The notes under the pieces were generated by a model. The model saw only the letters and a program-made list of their open reading frames with translations. It did no database searches and was not told the DNA's origin. The translations under genes and the position numbers were made by a program. Positions 54,822 to 64,000 of a stretch of 64,000 nt of DNA are shown here, piece after piece (the first letter of the stretch is position 1; each line of letters starts with the position of its first letter). Source of the DNA: Cymbomonas tetramitiformis (taxonomy: Eukaryota > Chlorophyta > Pyramimonadophyceae > Pyramimonadales > Pyramimonadaceae); assembly GCA_001247695.2 (NCBI GenBank), contig LGRX02027144.1:20225-84224 (forward strand), given 5' to 3'.

Positions 54822-55700
54822 CCTCGCTGCCAACCGTGGCCGTCCTTGCCCGTTTAGGTGCACCTTGTTCAGCAGCGCTCGTTGCTCCTGTTCGGGTACT
54901 CTCCATTCTTAAGTAACAGTACTCGCGTTTAAAAGTAAACTACCTGTTCTGCATACATTGCAACAGAACTGCTTTCTGTCACCCACGTGATTCAAGAAAA
55001 AAGTAAAACTACTTACCAGCCATTTTCTTTCTCGACCTTCTGCTACTTAAGTTAAATAAACAAAAAAAACACTGTTACAGTTTAACTGTTTTTTGCAAAC
55101 TTCAACTTCAAGAACCTAACTTGGTTTCTTGGCTACGTTACCTCTATCTCTTACCAGCTATGGTGCGCGTGGCCACTAAAATCGGCTACCTTTCGGCTCC
55201 CTACTGGTTTAGCCGAGACAGGTATGATACGTATGTGACGCATCCCACCTATCTACTGAACGATGATGTATACCCCTGCCTGCGTTCATACCTGGCCGCC
55301 ATTCGCCAGTCGCTCCACTCCTGTCAATTCTACCTTGGCCACAGACCAGAGAATTGCACATCTACCATTCAGGATCCTCGTTTACCACGGTTTACCAGCT
55401 CCGTCTCTATATTTATACTACATTGCGAAGTTTTATATCCATTTACCATTAGGCCACGACCATTCACCATTCCAGATCCTCGTTTACCACGCTCCGTTCT
55501 GAAATTACCAGGCTTTTACCATGCTTCAACCTATGTTACCGCAAATTACCAATGATTTACCGTCAGTTTTTTTATATATAAATATTTTAACGTTTACCAC
55601 CTGATTACCACCCCACATAGGGGCTTACCGCCGTTTACCACCAGTTTACCACATTTTAACACCAGTTTACCACATTCTACCACGATTCCTTCTCAGTGTG
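54822..55700 (+). repeat. Right subterminal region of insertion B
   Basis: From about 55375 to the end TTTACCA and TTACCAC motifs recur more than a dozen times, the inverse of the left subterminal motifs. The rest (54822-55370) is AT-rich without a supported gene; a 144-codon plus ORF at 55121-55555 is rich in Tyr, Pro and Thr because of the TTACC repeats. Confidence 0.6.
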
Positions 55701-55703
55701 TAC

Positions 55704-55912
55704 GCCGTATGGCTAAAGATGGCAAGTCATCCCTTCGGTCATTCTTGGGCATGGTCGGTCAATTTAGGAGATTCATACCAAAATTCTCCAAGATTGCCGA
55801 GCCGCTCAATCGTCTCCTTAAAGATAATGCAGAGTTTGTCTGGGAATCTGAGCAGCAGCAGGCATTTGATAACCTCAAAAGTGCCATCTGCAATGCTCCA
55901 GTACTGCAACTC
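55704..55912 (+). pseudogene. Gypsy RT connection and RNase H start
   Basis: Continues the pol frame after insertion B. SSLRSFLGMVGQFRRFIPKF is the conserved segment that follows the RT domain in Ty3/gypsy elements, then IAEPLNRLL, and F.W..E.Q.AF..LK motifs leading to NAPVLQL. The frame is lost at CACTAGGA (55913), where insertion C begins. Confidence 0.85.
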
Positions 55913-56525
55913 CACTAGGAATAGGTATTCCCTTACTTCTGGTTACCTTTGGTTATTAATGCGTACTTTTGGTTATGTTTCCTTACCTTCGCTTGATTTA
56001 TATCCGACAGGCAGAAAATGACTGGCAGGGTCATCGAGCCGGCTTCAGAATGCCCCGGGGCTCATTCAAGAGGTCACGAGGACGACGCACGAGACCGAAA
56101 CCGCAAGCGAGTCACTGGGATCAGTGATCAGGACGCTTGTGAGGGACTGAAGGGGAGTAAAATACTTATAAACCGACGAGTGTCGTGAAGTGAGGCAGCA
56201 TTCATTTTTATATACGTCGAAGCGACATGGCTCGCAAGGTCGCGTGAACGCGTAGGCCAATCAGAAAACACGAAGGGCTCGAGTTGTTTTTATAATCGGA
56301 TTAATTACCGTAGCGCGTATTTCGAATTCTGTCAGAGATACAGCGTGACCTGAATATTTATAGAAGCAGGCAGGTGGTAGGCGTGCACCGTACGTAGTAA
56401 TAAGAATACTAGGAATACTAAACAGGTAGGAGGAGCTATTTCAAATAAAAAGTTGAAGAGTGGTTGAAGGCTTCTATCTTGAAGCCGCAACTAACTATTA
56501 GAATTATTATCCGTCCGTTAAAATT

Positions 56526-56970
56526 TTGACAATGTCTTCTGCGCCCCGTCGGCAACTCGCTCGTGGGGGGATGTTAAGGCAGAGTGCCGTGGAATACAAT
56601 GGTGCCCGGCCAGCGGTGCGGATTCTGTTCATCGGGAAACTGCGAATTTTTTGGAGCCTCGGCTGCATAGGTCTGGTAATGGTTATGGTCGGCGCAGGAT
56701 TGTTTGGAAAGGAAGACTAATTTATTGGTGTGGTGTTTCAGGGTGCTGCTGAGCGGCTCGCAGGTCGCCCTGCGAAGCGACCAAGAGCGAGACCCCCAAC
56801 TGGGGGTCATCAACAACAAGGTCAACCCGCCGCGGTTGACTTGAACAAGGAACCCGGCGCCGAAGAGGCAGCCGGAGCAGCAGAAGAAGGCGGCGGAGAA
56901 GAGCCATCCAACGACCATATCGCAAAAATGAGACACGCGGGCGTAAATGAGAAAAAAATGAGAAAGCATT
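56526..56970 (+). CDS. Two-exon gene fragment with an EAR-like DLNKEP motif
   Basis: The first block starts MSSAPRRQLARGGMLRQSAV (56532) and is open to 56720. A likely acceptor TTTCAG precedes the second block at 56742, which encodes a basic KRPRARPP patch, then Gln-rich text, VDLNKEPG (56835-56858), an Ala/Glu-rich acidic stretch and a Lys-rich end before a stop at 56970. DLNxxP is one form of the plant EAR repression motif. The function is unknown, and the motif is short enough to occur by chance. Confidence 0.35.
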
Positions 56971-57107
56971 AAATTGTCTGCCAAATTGGTTTTTGGGGTT
57001 CTGAATGACAAATATGAGGGTTAATTTGAATAGTCCTTGAAGGAATTTCGAAAAATCTGGTTTTTGACTCTTCAAAGTAGCCACCACTACTGCAAGCACT
57101 TCCTTAA

Positions 57108-57175
57108 GTTTTCTTAAGTTTTCTTAAGTTTTCTTAAGTTTTTCTTAAGTTTTCTTAAGTTTTCGATATAAACCC
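57108..57175 (+). repeat. CTTAAGTTTT short tandem repeat
   Basis: Six copies of an 11-12-bp unit TTAAGTTTTCT. The same CTTAAG core marks every unit of the 42-bp array downstream. Confidence 0.85.
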
Positions 57176-57419
57176 ACACTATGCATATTTAAATCGGGGT
57201 AATTAGCTATTGGCCGACAGTATACTTAAGAATTATACTTAAGAGAACTTAAGAAAATGTAAGTACGTGGAAGCTTCTTGGTAGGAGGATATTGTCCACA
57301 TGGCTCAAGGATAACTTAAGAAAACTGGAGAATCTTATCCAAATGTAAGCACGTGATTGGCTGGAATGTAGGAGATATGCACACGTGTAAGAAAGCTATA
57401 TGCTGGATATTTAAAGAAA

Positions 57420-57870
57420 AATGACACCCAATGACACTTAAGAAAATGACCGATGACACACACCCCACCCTATGACACTTAAGACAAATGACCGATGACA
57501 CACACCCCACCCTATGACACTTAAGCAAAATGACCGATGCCACACACCCCATCCTATCACACTTAAAAATGCCTTATCACCCACTTAAGCAAAATGACCG
57601 ATGACACACACCCCACCCTATCACACTTAACACTTAAGACAAATGACCGATGACACCCACCCCACCCTATGACACTTAAGCAACATGACCGATGACACAC
57701 CCCCACCCTATGACACTTAAGACAAATGACCGATGACACCCACCCCACCCTATCACACTTAAGACAAATGACCGATGACACACACCCCACCCTATCACAC
57801 TTAAGCAAAATGACCGATGACACACACCCCACCCTATGACACTTAAGAAAAATGACAGATGTCACATCCC
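57420..57870 (+). repeat. 42-bp tandem array, about eleven units
   Basis: Units contain AATGACCGATGACACACACC, CCACCCTATGACAC and TTAAG. Variation includes TATGACAC/TATCACAC and an inserted CACTTA. Both strands are open in long stretches because of the repeat; I do not call a gene. Confidence 0.9.
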
Positions 57871-58109
57871 CTACCATATGACCAAGTGTAAACATACATA
57901 CATACATACGTTGTAATGCGATTGGCTCAAACTAACAATGAACAACATATCCAAACTAATGTGCATGCAGCCTGCCACACGCACGATCACCTAACAAGCA
58001 ACGGATAAGATTAGCAAGCTAAGCAACCATACAGTGTGTCTTCGAAAGCTGCTCCATGTCCTGCATCCATCTCCTGCAAACAAGTCAAGCAAACAATTAG
58101 TAACCGCAC

Positions 58110-60150
58110 AATCATGTGACCCTCAAGCACCCCTCAAATCACTGCCCACGACAAAGCTGTCACGGGCAGTGATTGTGGGCCGTGTTGGGGGGGCATAAAG
58201 TGAGGCGTGTGACCCCCAAGCACCCCTCAAATCACTGCCCACGACACAGCTGTCACGGGCAGTGACTGTGGGCCGTGTTGGGGGGCATAAGGTGAGGCGT
58301 GTGACCCCCAAGCACCGGTCAGATCACTGCCCATGACAAACCGGACTAAGCTGTTACGGGCGGTGATTGTGGGCCGTGTGGGGGGGCATGAGGTGAGGCG
58401 TGTGACCCCCAAGCACCCCTCAGATCACTGCACATGACATAGCTATCACTGGCGGTGATTGTGGGCCGTGTGGGGGAGCATAAGGTGAGGCATGCGACCC
58501 CCAAGCACTCGTCAAATCACTGCCCATGACACAACCGTCCCGGGCAGTGACTGTGGGCCGTGTCGGGGGGCATACGGTGAGGCGGGTGACCCCCATGCAC
58601 CCCTCAAATCACTGCCCACGACACAGCTGTCACGGGCAGTGACTGTGGGCCGTGTTGGGGGGGCATAAGGTGAGGCGTATGGCCCCCAAGCACCCCTCAG
58701 ATCACTGCCCATGACGTAACTGTCACGGGCAGCTGTGGGCCGTGTCGGGGGGCATAAGGTGAGGCGGGTGACCCCCAAGCACCCCTCAGATCATTGACCA
58801 TAACATAGTTATCACAGGCGGTGATTGTGGGCCGTGTGGGGGAGCATAGGGTGAGGCGTGTGACCCCCAAGCAATCCTCAAATCATTGCCCATGACACAA
58901 TTGTCACTGGCAGTGACTGTGGGCCGTGTTGGGGGGCATACGGTGAGGCGTGTGACCCCCAAGCACCCCTCAAATCACTGCCCACGGCACAGCTGTCACG
59001 GTCAGTGATTGTGGGCCGTGTCGGGGGGCATACGGTGAGACGTGTGACCCCCAAGCACCCCTCAGAACACTGCCGTTGACACAGGTGTCACAGGCAGTGA
59101 TTGTGGGCCGTGTGGGGGGGGCATAAGGTGAGGCGTGTGACCCCCAAGCACCCCTCAGATCACTGCCCATAACATAGTTATCACAGGCAGTGACGGTGGG
59201 CCGTGTGGGGGAGCATAAGGTGAGGCGTGTGACCCCCAAGCACTCCTCAAATCACTGCCCATGACACAATTGTCACTGGCAGTGACGGTGGGCCGTGTTG
59301 GGGGGCATACGGTAAGGCGTGTGACCCCCAAGCACCCCTCAAATCACTGCCCACGACAAAGCTGTCACGGGCAGTGACTGTGGGCCGTGTGGGGGGGCAT
59401 ACGGTGAGACGTTTGACCCCCAAGCACCCCTCAGATCACTGCCCACGACAAACCGGACTAAGCCGTTACCGGCGGTGATTGTGGGCCGTGTGGGGGGGCA
59501 TGAGGTGAGGCGGGTAACCCCCAAGCACCCCTCAGATCACTGCCCACGGCACGGCCGTCACGGGCAGTGATTGTGGGCCGTGTCGGGGGGCATAAGGTGA
59601 GACGTGCGACCTCCAAGCACCCCTCAGATCACTGCCCACGACACAGGTGTCACGGGCAGTGATTGTGGGCCGTGTGGGGGGGGCATAAGGTGAGGCGTGT
59701 GACCCCCAAGCAATCCTCAAATCACTGTCCATGTCACAATTGTCACTGGCAGTGATTGTGGGCCGTGTTGGGGGGTATACGGTGAGGCGTGTGACCCCCA
59801 AGCACCCCTCAAATCACTGCCCACGGCACAGTTGTCACGGTCAGTGATTGTGGGCCGTGTCGGGGGGGGCATATGGTGAGGCGGGTGACCCCCAAGCACC
59901 CCTCAAATCATTGCCCACGACAAACCGGACTAAGCTGTTACGGGCGGTGATTGTGGGCCGTGTGGGGGGGCATGAGGTGAGGCGGGTAACCCCCAAGCAC
60001 CCCTCAGATCAATGCCCACGACAAAGTCGTCACGGGCAGTGATTTTGGGCCGTGTTGGGGGGCATAGGGTGAGGCGAGTGGCCTCCAAGCACCCATCAAA
60101 TCACTGCCCATGACAGAGCTATCACGGGCGGTGATCGAGGGCTGTGATGG
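58110..60150 (+). repeat. About 92-bp satellite, 21-22 units, with inverted TCACTGCCC pair
   Basis: Each unit (about 90-103 bp) reads GTGACCCCCAAGCACCCCTC, then ATCACTGCCC, a 20-28-nt loop and GGGCAGTGAT, then TGTGGGCCGTGT and a G run. The arms TCACTGCCC / GGGCAGTGA tend to be kept while the loop varies in sequence and length (CGACAAAGCTGTCAC, CGACAAACCGGACTAAG). Two further diverged units lie at about 61490-61620. Confidence 0.9.
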
Positions 60151-60529
60151 ATACAAGATACCCGCCACAAGATACCATACTCACGTCCCCGCCCCCCTTC
60201 CACCATACAGTAATCACTCACCTTTAAGAAAACCGTAGATTCCAGGTCAGCCAGCTTTTCTCATCGAGTTGGGTACCTTCCCACCCCCCCAGCGCCAGCG
60301 GCCTATGAGAACGCTATGGATAGTGGACCGCGATCTCGTGAGCCAACAACCCTCTTAACACGCAACTCCCGACCCATGGGCATCCACAACAACCCACCAC
60401 AAAACATACCTCGGGTTACAGGCGCGTGCCCGGGGAGCTGTCCCCACATATTGAACATCCCAACCTTCTACAACCGGGCGCCTTGCCACCATGATGCACA
60501 CCGTCGCCCATACGGCACCGCCCACTATC

Positions 60530-60890
60530 ACATGGAGCCCCTAAGGATCCATCACACCGCACCATATATATTCAGTGTGCCCAACCCACATGCGCCCACG
60601 TTCCGCCGCACCGACCTGCAACAACCACATACATCCTACCGGCCACACCCCCATATGGTCGCGTGTCAGAGGAGCTGTCCTCACACCGCACCATATATAT
60701 TAAGTGTGCCCAACCCACATGCGCCCACGTTCCGCCGCACCGACCCGCAACAACCACATACATCCTACCGGCCACACCTTCTTATGGTCGCGTGTCAGAG
60801 GAGTTGTCCTCACACCGCACCATATATATTATTTAGTGTGCCCAACCCACATGCGCCCACGGTCCGCCGCACTGATCCGAAACAATATAC
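60530..60890 (+). repeat. 132-bp satellite, first block
   Basis: Three units of about 131 bp with GTGCCCAACCCACATGCGCC, CGCACCGAC, CAACCACATACATCCTACC and GGTCGCGTGTCAGAGGAG. The surrounding ORF (60316-61023) is open because the period is close to a multiple of three, so it is not called as a gene. Confidence 0.85.
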
Positions 60891-61347
60891 GTCTTGTTAT
60901 GTTTTACTATCAAGACGTACCAAACCAATACATATCTACAAGTGGAGCCACGGGTCTGGGGGCGCGCCTCGAGCCTTGAATCACAAGGACACGCGCACGC
61001 CACTCCTAACCCACCGGCTGTAATCCACAACTACCCCAAAAGAAAATGCCTTGAAGACGAGTAGCCACGGGTACAGGGGGCGCGCAGCGAGCCTTGAATT
61101 AGGCCACGCGCACGCCGCTCCCGACCCACCGGCACATCGTCGGGGAAAAGAAATACAACCTTCCGTCATGTAACCTTGCCGGCCGGTCGAAGCAGTACCC
61201 TCCCGAGCTGAACACCATCCAGAAACCAACACAAGTGGAACACGCTTGTATGCACGTCTCTTTTTAAGCAACCTCTGACGGCGGAACGTATTACATAAAT
61301 TAGGTTTAAGATAGCCAATCGGTTTCAGGCATCACAAAAAACTCACC

Positions 61348-61466
61348 GGGGGTTCCGCAGGCTCTTCAGGCGCGCCGTCTTCTTCCCCCGCGGGCTCCTC
61401 ATTGGAGTCCTCATTGAGGTCCAACTCGGCTGCTGCAGCACCGGCTTGACCAGCTTGGCCCACAAC
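61348..61466 (-). CDS. Acidic exon with LDLNED motif
   Basis: Minus-strand exon between acceptor CGTGTGCAG and donor CCCG|GTGAG. It encodes about 40 residues: VVGQAGQAGAAAAELDLNED, then a Glu/Pro-rich acidic tail. It resembles the second exon at 56.7 kb (Ala run, DLN, acidic run) though on the opposite strand. Neighbouring exons were not found. Confidence 0.35.
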
Positions 61467-61859
61467 CTGCACACGCGAAAACCCGTTCAGATCACTGCCC
61501 ACGACAAAGTTGTCACGGGCCGTGTGGGGGGGCACGGGGTGAGACGTGTGACCCCGGAGCACCCTTCACTTCACTGCCCATCACGACAAAGCTGTCAAGG
61601 GCCGTGCTTGTGGACTTGTTGGGGAGCAAGGGGTTCACCTTCCATGGTCGCAATTGCTTGACCGAGCTCACGCACGCCCAGTCGTTCATGTGTTCATCCC
61701 AAATCGCGTGGCGGGCACAACACGCAACTTGTTGGTGACAATTCGCGACTCCGTTCTGACCTGCGTGGGTATCGGCTAAAGGTTACAAGTGTTCAACTGT
61801 ATCGAAATATTCAGTGCCAGCAGCTATTCAAGATTAGCTTTCATGATATTTGTCCTATA

Positions 61860-62257
61860 TTCAAGGGACCCAACCCACATACGCCCACGCGTGGTGTGCC
61901 ACACCAACCCCGAACAAACACATGCATAGTGCTGGCCACACCCCCTTCTGGTCGCGTGTCACAGGAGCTGTCCTCACATCGCACCATACATATTCAGTGT
62001 GCCCAACACACATGCGCCCACGGTATGCCGCACCGACCCAAAACAACCACATACATCCTACAGGCCACACTCCCTTATGGTCGCGTGTCAGAGGAGCTGT
62101 CCTCACACCGCACCAAACATTTTCAAGGGGCCCAACCCACATGCGCCCACGGTCTACTATGCCGCACCAACCCCAAACAACCGCATACATCCTACAGGGC
62201 ACACCCCCTTATGGTCGCGTGTCAGAGGAGCTGTCCTCACACCGCACCAAACATTTT
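61860..62257 (+). repeat. 132-bp satellite, second block
   Basis: Three units starting near 61864, 61998 and 62125, diverged from the first block (GGGGCCCAACCC variant, ATTTTCAAG junction). Interrupted at CAAG by the element at 62262-63340 and continued at 63341. Confidence 0.85.
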
Positions 62258-62261
62258 CAAG

Positions 62262-63340
62262 TGGCTACTGCCCCGCAGTCCTTGTGGTAGGACCAAATCG
62301 ACGATTTGGTCCTACCACGAGGACCATTGTTCCGATAATTTAATTGGCCATCTCCCGTGATTTGTGGTGTCTAACCAATTAAAGGTGGTGTATATAGGTC
62401 CTATATTAATTTATTTGAACGCTGGTTTGGCCTATATCCATCCCATATATCCATGACGAACGCATTTCAAACCTCTACACTCAAACTTTTCAAAACGGAT
62501 TTTTTTGAACATTCAAAATGTGGCAAATTAGTGACTCGTCTTCAATATTTTTTTACCAATCATATATCAACGCTACACCTGCGCGGATACCATCAAATTG
62601 AACCTATACATATGTCCCAATCATATTTGGGCGGTAGGCCCGGTTGGAATGCATATATTGGCTCGTTGGCTCGTTGGCTTCCCTTCTAATATATTGGCTC
62701 GTTGGTTTTCCCCCTAAAACAGTGGTCACGCGAGCTGGCCAGCCAGCCATCATAATTGCTTGCTAGAGGGCATATATCGCAAGGTTGGTGTGTGCGGCAC
62801 ATTAAATCTTCAAGTATATGTGTATTGCGAATTTCTGAAAGTCTAACATCATCCAAATATCTTATTTTTCGACTGGCGTGTGCATTTTAGAATGGATGCA
62901 TGCCAATTTCTAAAGTCCGAAATTCACTAAATTCGGAATTTGCATTGTGTTGAACATGCGCCATGCTGAAATAGAGCGGAAATGATGATGAGGGTGCGAA
63001 GTAACCGATTCACTTATCTTATTTGGTCATAAACTCAAGATGTATAACCATGAGCATCACCGTGAGTCCCCCATGTGACTCCTAATACTCGAAATAACGG
63101 TGGTCCTTGTGGTAGGACCACCATTTTCCTCAAGCTTTTGGTGAAATTACACCCCTAAAGCGTGTCGTTCAACCACACACCTTAAGTCTCATGTGGGCCG
63201 CCGCTATAAGAAATAAAATTCACTTAACTCATAAATATCATGTGCAAATGTTGCCTGTGCCTCAAATAGTCGATTTAGTGATCGAAACCGCAATTGCCCA
63301 TTGGTCCTTGTGGTAGGACCATGAATTTGGGTAGTAGCCA
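62262..63340. mobile_element. 1,079-bp TIR element inside the 132-bp array
   Basis: Termini TGGCTACTGCCC and GGGTAGTAGCCA are inverted with one mismatch, and CAAG is duplicated on both sides (62258-62261, 63341-63344); uninterrupted units elsewhere read TTTTCAAGGGGCCC with a single CAAG. GGTCCTTGTGGTAGGACC palindromes stand just inside both ends (about 62280, 63303) and once internally (about 63103); the left one is part of a 23-bp-arm hairpin. A 78-codon ORF (62453-62689) has no recognisable domain. Same architecture and size class as the element at 51535-52599. Confidence 0.8.
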
Positions 63341-63344
63341 CAAG

Positions 63345-63995
63345 GGGCCCAACCCACATGCGCCCACGGTCTGCCGCACCAACCCGAAACAACCGCATAC
63401 ATCCTACAGGGCACACCCCCTCGTTCCGGTCGCGTGTCGGAGGAGCTGTCCTCACACCACACCATACATATTCAGTGTGCCCTACCCACTTACGCCCACG
63501 GTTTGCCGCACCAACCCAAAACAACCGCATAGATCCTACAGGGCACACCCCCTCGTTCCGGTCGCGTGTCAGAGGAGTTGTCCTCACACCGCACCATATA
63601 TATTCAGTGTGCCCTACCCACATGCGCCCACGGTCTGCCGCACCGACCCAAAACAACCACATACAGCCCACAGGCCATATCCCCTTCTTATGGTCGCGTG
63701 TCAGAGGAGCTGTCCTCACACCGCACCAAACATTTTCAAGGGGCCCAACCCACATGCGCCCACGGTCTGCCGCACCAACCCGAAACAACCGCATACATCC
63801 TACAGGGCACACCCCCTCGTTCCGGTCGCGTGTCGGAGGAGCTGTCCTCACACCACACCATACATATTCAGTGTGCCCTACCCACTTACGCCCACGGTTT
63901 GCCGCACCAACCCAAAACAACCGCATAGATCCTACAGGGCACACCCCCTCGTTCCGGTCGCGCGTGTCAGAGGAGTTGTCCTCACACCGCACCAT
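63345..63995 (+). repeat. 132-bp satellite, third block with a 396-bp higher-order period
   Basis: Units start near 63345, 63477, 63608, 63741 and 63873. The unit at 63741 is nearly identical to that at 63345 and 63873 to 63477, so three 132-bp monomers make a 396-bp higher-order repeat. The minus strand stays open for 263 codons because 132 is divisible by 3. The array runs off the window. Confidence 0.9.
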
Positions 63996-64000
63996 ATATA

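Larger units (their letters stand above)
48111..55700 (-). mobile_element. Insertion B, 7.59-kb CACTA-like DNA transposon
   Basis: Termini are a perfect 11-bp inverted repeat CACACTGAGAA / TTCTCAGTGTG. TAC is duplicated on both sides (48108-48110, 55701-55703), and removing the element plus one TAC restores an open RT frame. Subterminal regions at both ends are full of TGGTAAA-type motifs in opposite orientation. Three-base duplications, CAC-starting TIRs and repeated subterminal motifs are CACTA (EnSpm) hallmarks. One minus-strand ORF (48691-49608) could be transposase; much of the rest is tandem repeat. Probably non-autonomous or decayed. Confidence 0.8.
38013..55912 (+). mobile_element. 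Ty3/gypsy retrotransposon, interrupted three times
   Basis: Gag (38013-38637 and 46164-46528), protease and reverse transcriptase (about 46500-48110), and the RT connection with the start of RNase H (55704-55912) are collinear on one strand once insertions A (38638-46163), B (48111-55700) and C (from 55913) are set aside. The last coding text is NAPVLQL, where RNase H normally continues. Integrase, the rest of RNase H and the 3' LTR are not in the window. Besides the insertions there is a 1-2 base slip in an ACAG run near 46770, so the copy is dead. Confidence 0.8.
55913..63995 (+). mobile_element. Insertion C, second CACTA-like element, right end outside
   Basis: Coding text of the gypsy element breaks at CACTAGGAATAGG. 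CACTA at the edge, and TTTGGTTA-type motifs repeated in the first 80 bp (55940-55980), suggest a CACTA terminus with subterminal repeats. I could not find the expected TCCTAGTG end up to 63995, so the element either continues past the window or is broken. It contains two acidic exons with DLN motifs and three kinds of satellite array. Confidence 0.4.

Noticed and set aside
57563..57907. Minus-strand ORFs with repeated CHRVGCVSSVI
   Set aside because: These are translations of the 42-bp array and carry no evidence of a gene.
60316..61023. A 235-codon plus-strand ORF
   Set aside because: Most of it is the 132-bp satellite, whose near multiple-of-three period keeps frames open; no protein-like conservation beyond the repeat.
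63204..63995. A 263-codon minus-strand ORF with repeated VGHTEYVWCGVRT
   Set aside because: It is the satellite read on the other strand. Kept only as a remark on the open frame.

Overview
The window is nuclear DNA from a eukaryote with spliceosomal GT-AG introns and a large, repeat-rich genome. Nothing looks prokaryotic: coding exons end at CAG|GTGAG-type donors, and the window holds LTR retrotransposons, hAT and CACTA-like DNA transposons, MITE-like elements and long satellite arrays. A green-lineage or other algal protist is my best guess, from transposon types and the GC-rich minisatellite-bearing gene. No housekeeping marker fixes the taxon, so this is low confidence.

Layout. 1-4.97 kb: a young gag-only LTR element (251-bp LTRs, ATCTA target duplication) sits inside an older inverted-repeat element, followed by a 100-bp near-perfect hairpin. 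4.97-17.69 kb: one large multi-exon gene on the plus strand with a SWIM-type zinc-finger exon and other Cys motifs; two of its introns carry minisatellites. Its product is not recognised. 17.7-23.4 kb: a small TTAA-flanked MITE, a GC-rich exon-like fragment, and a frameshifted hAT transposase on the minus strand interrupted by an inverted-repeat element. 23.4-27.1 kb: a second gag-only LTR element (minus strand, CATCT duplication), also bracketed by a 48-bp inverted repeat. 27.1-31.7 kb: small or split genes, and an intact intronless gene for a secreted or membrane protein of the IFI6/IFI27 (ISG12) type. 32.0-33.1 kb: a miniature LTR retrotransposon (TRIM) whose LTRs carry a tRNA-like sequence with A and B boxes. 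33.1-37.2 kb: mostly AT-rich and gene-poor.

37.2-64 kb is a nest built in one Ty3/gypsy element. Its gag-pol is interrupted by (A) a 7.5-kb segment with a zinc-finger gene and a 365-aa ORF, separated and flanked by hairpin-bearing tandem arrays; (B) a 7.59-kb CACTA-like transposon with TIR CACACTGAGAA and a TAC duplication, itself carrying a 223-bp array split by a 1,065-bp element; and (C) a segment starting CACTAGGA at 55,913 and running past the window end, filled with 42-, 92- and 132-bp arrays and a 1,079-bp element built like the one in B.

Most candidates for an undescribed system lie in insertion A, where five 115-bp hairpin units sit between divergent genes. Others are the tRNA-bearing TRIM, the twin 1.07-kb elements that landed in satellite arrays, and the ISG12-like gene. 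All assignments come from reading the sequence and remembered family motifs; no search was run.
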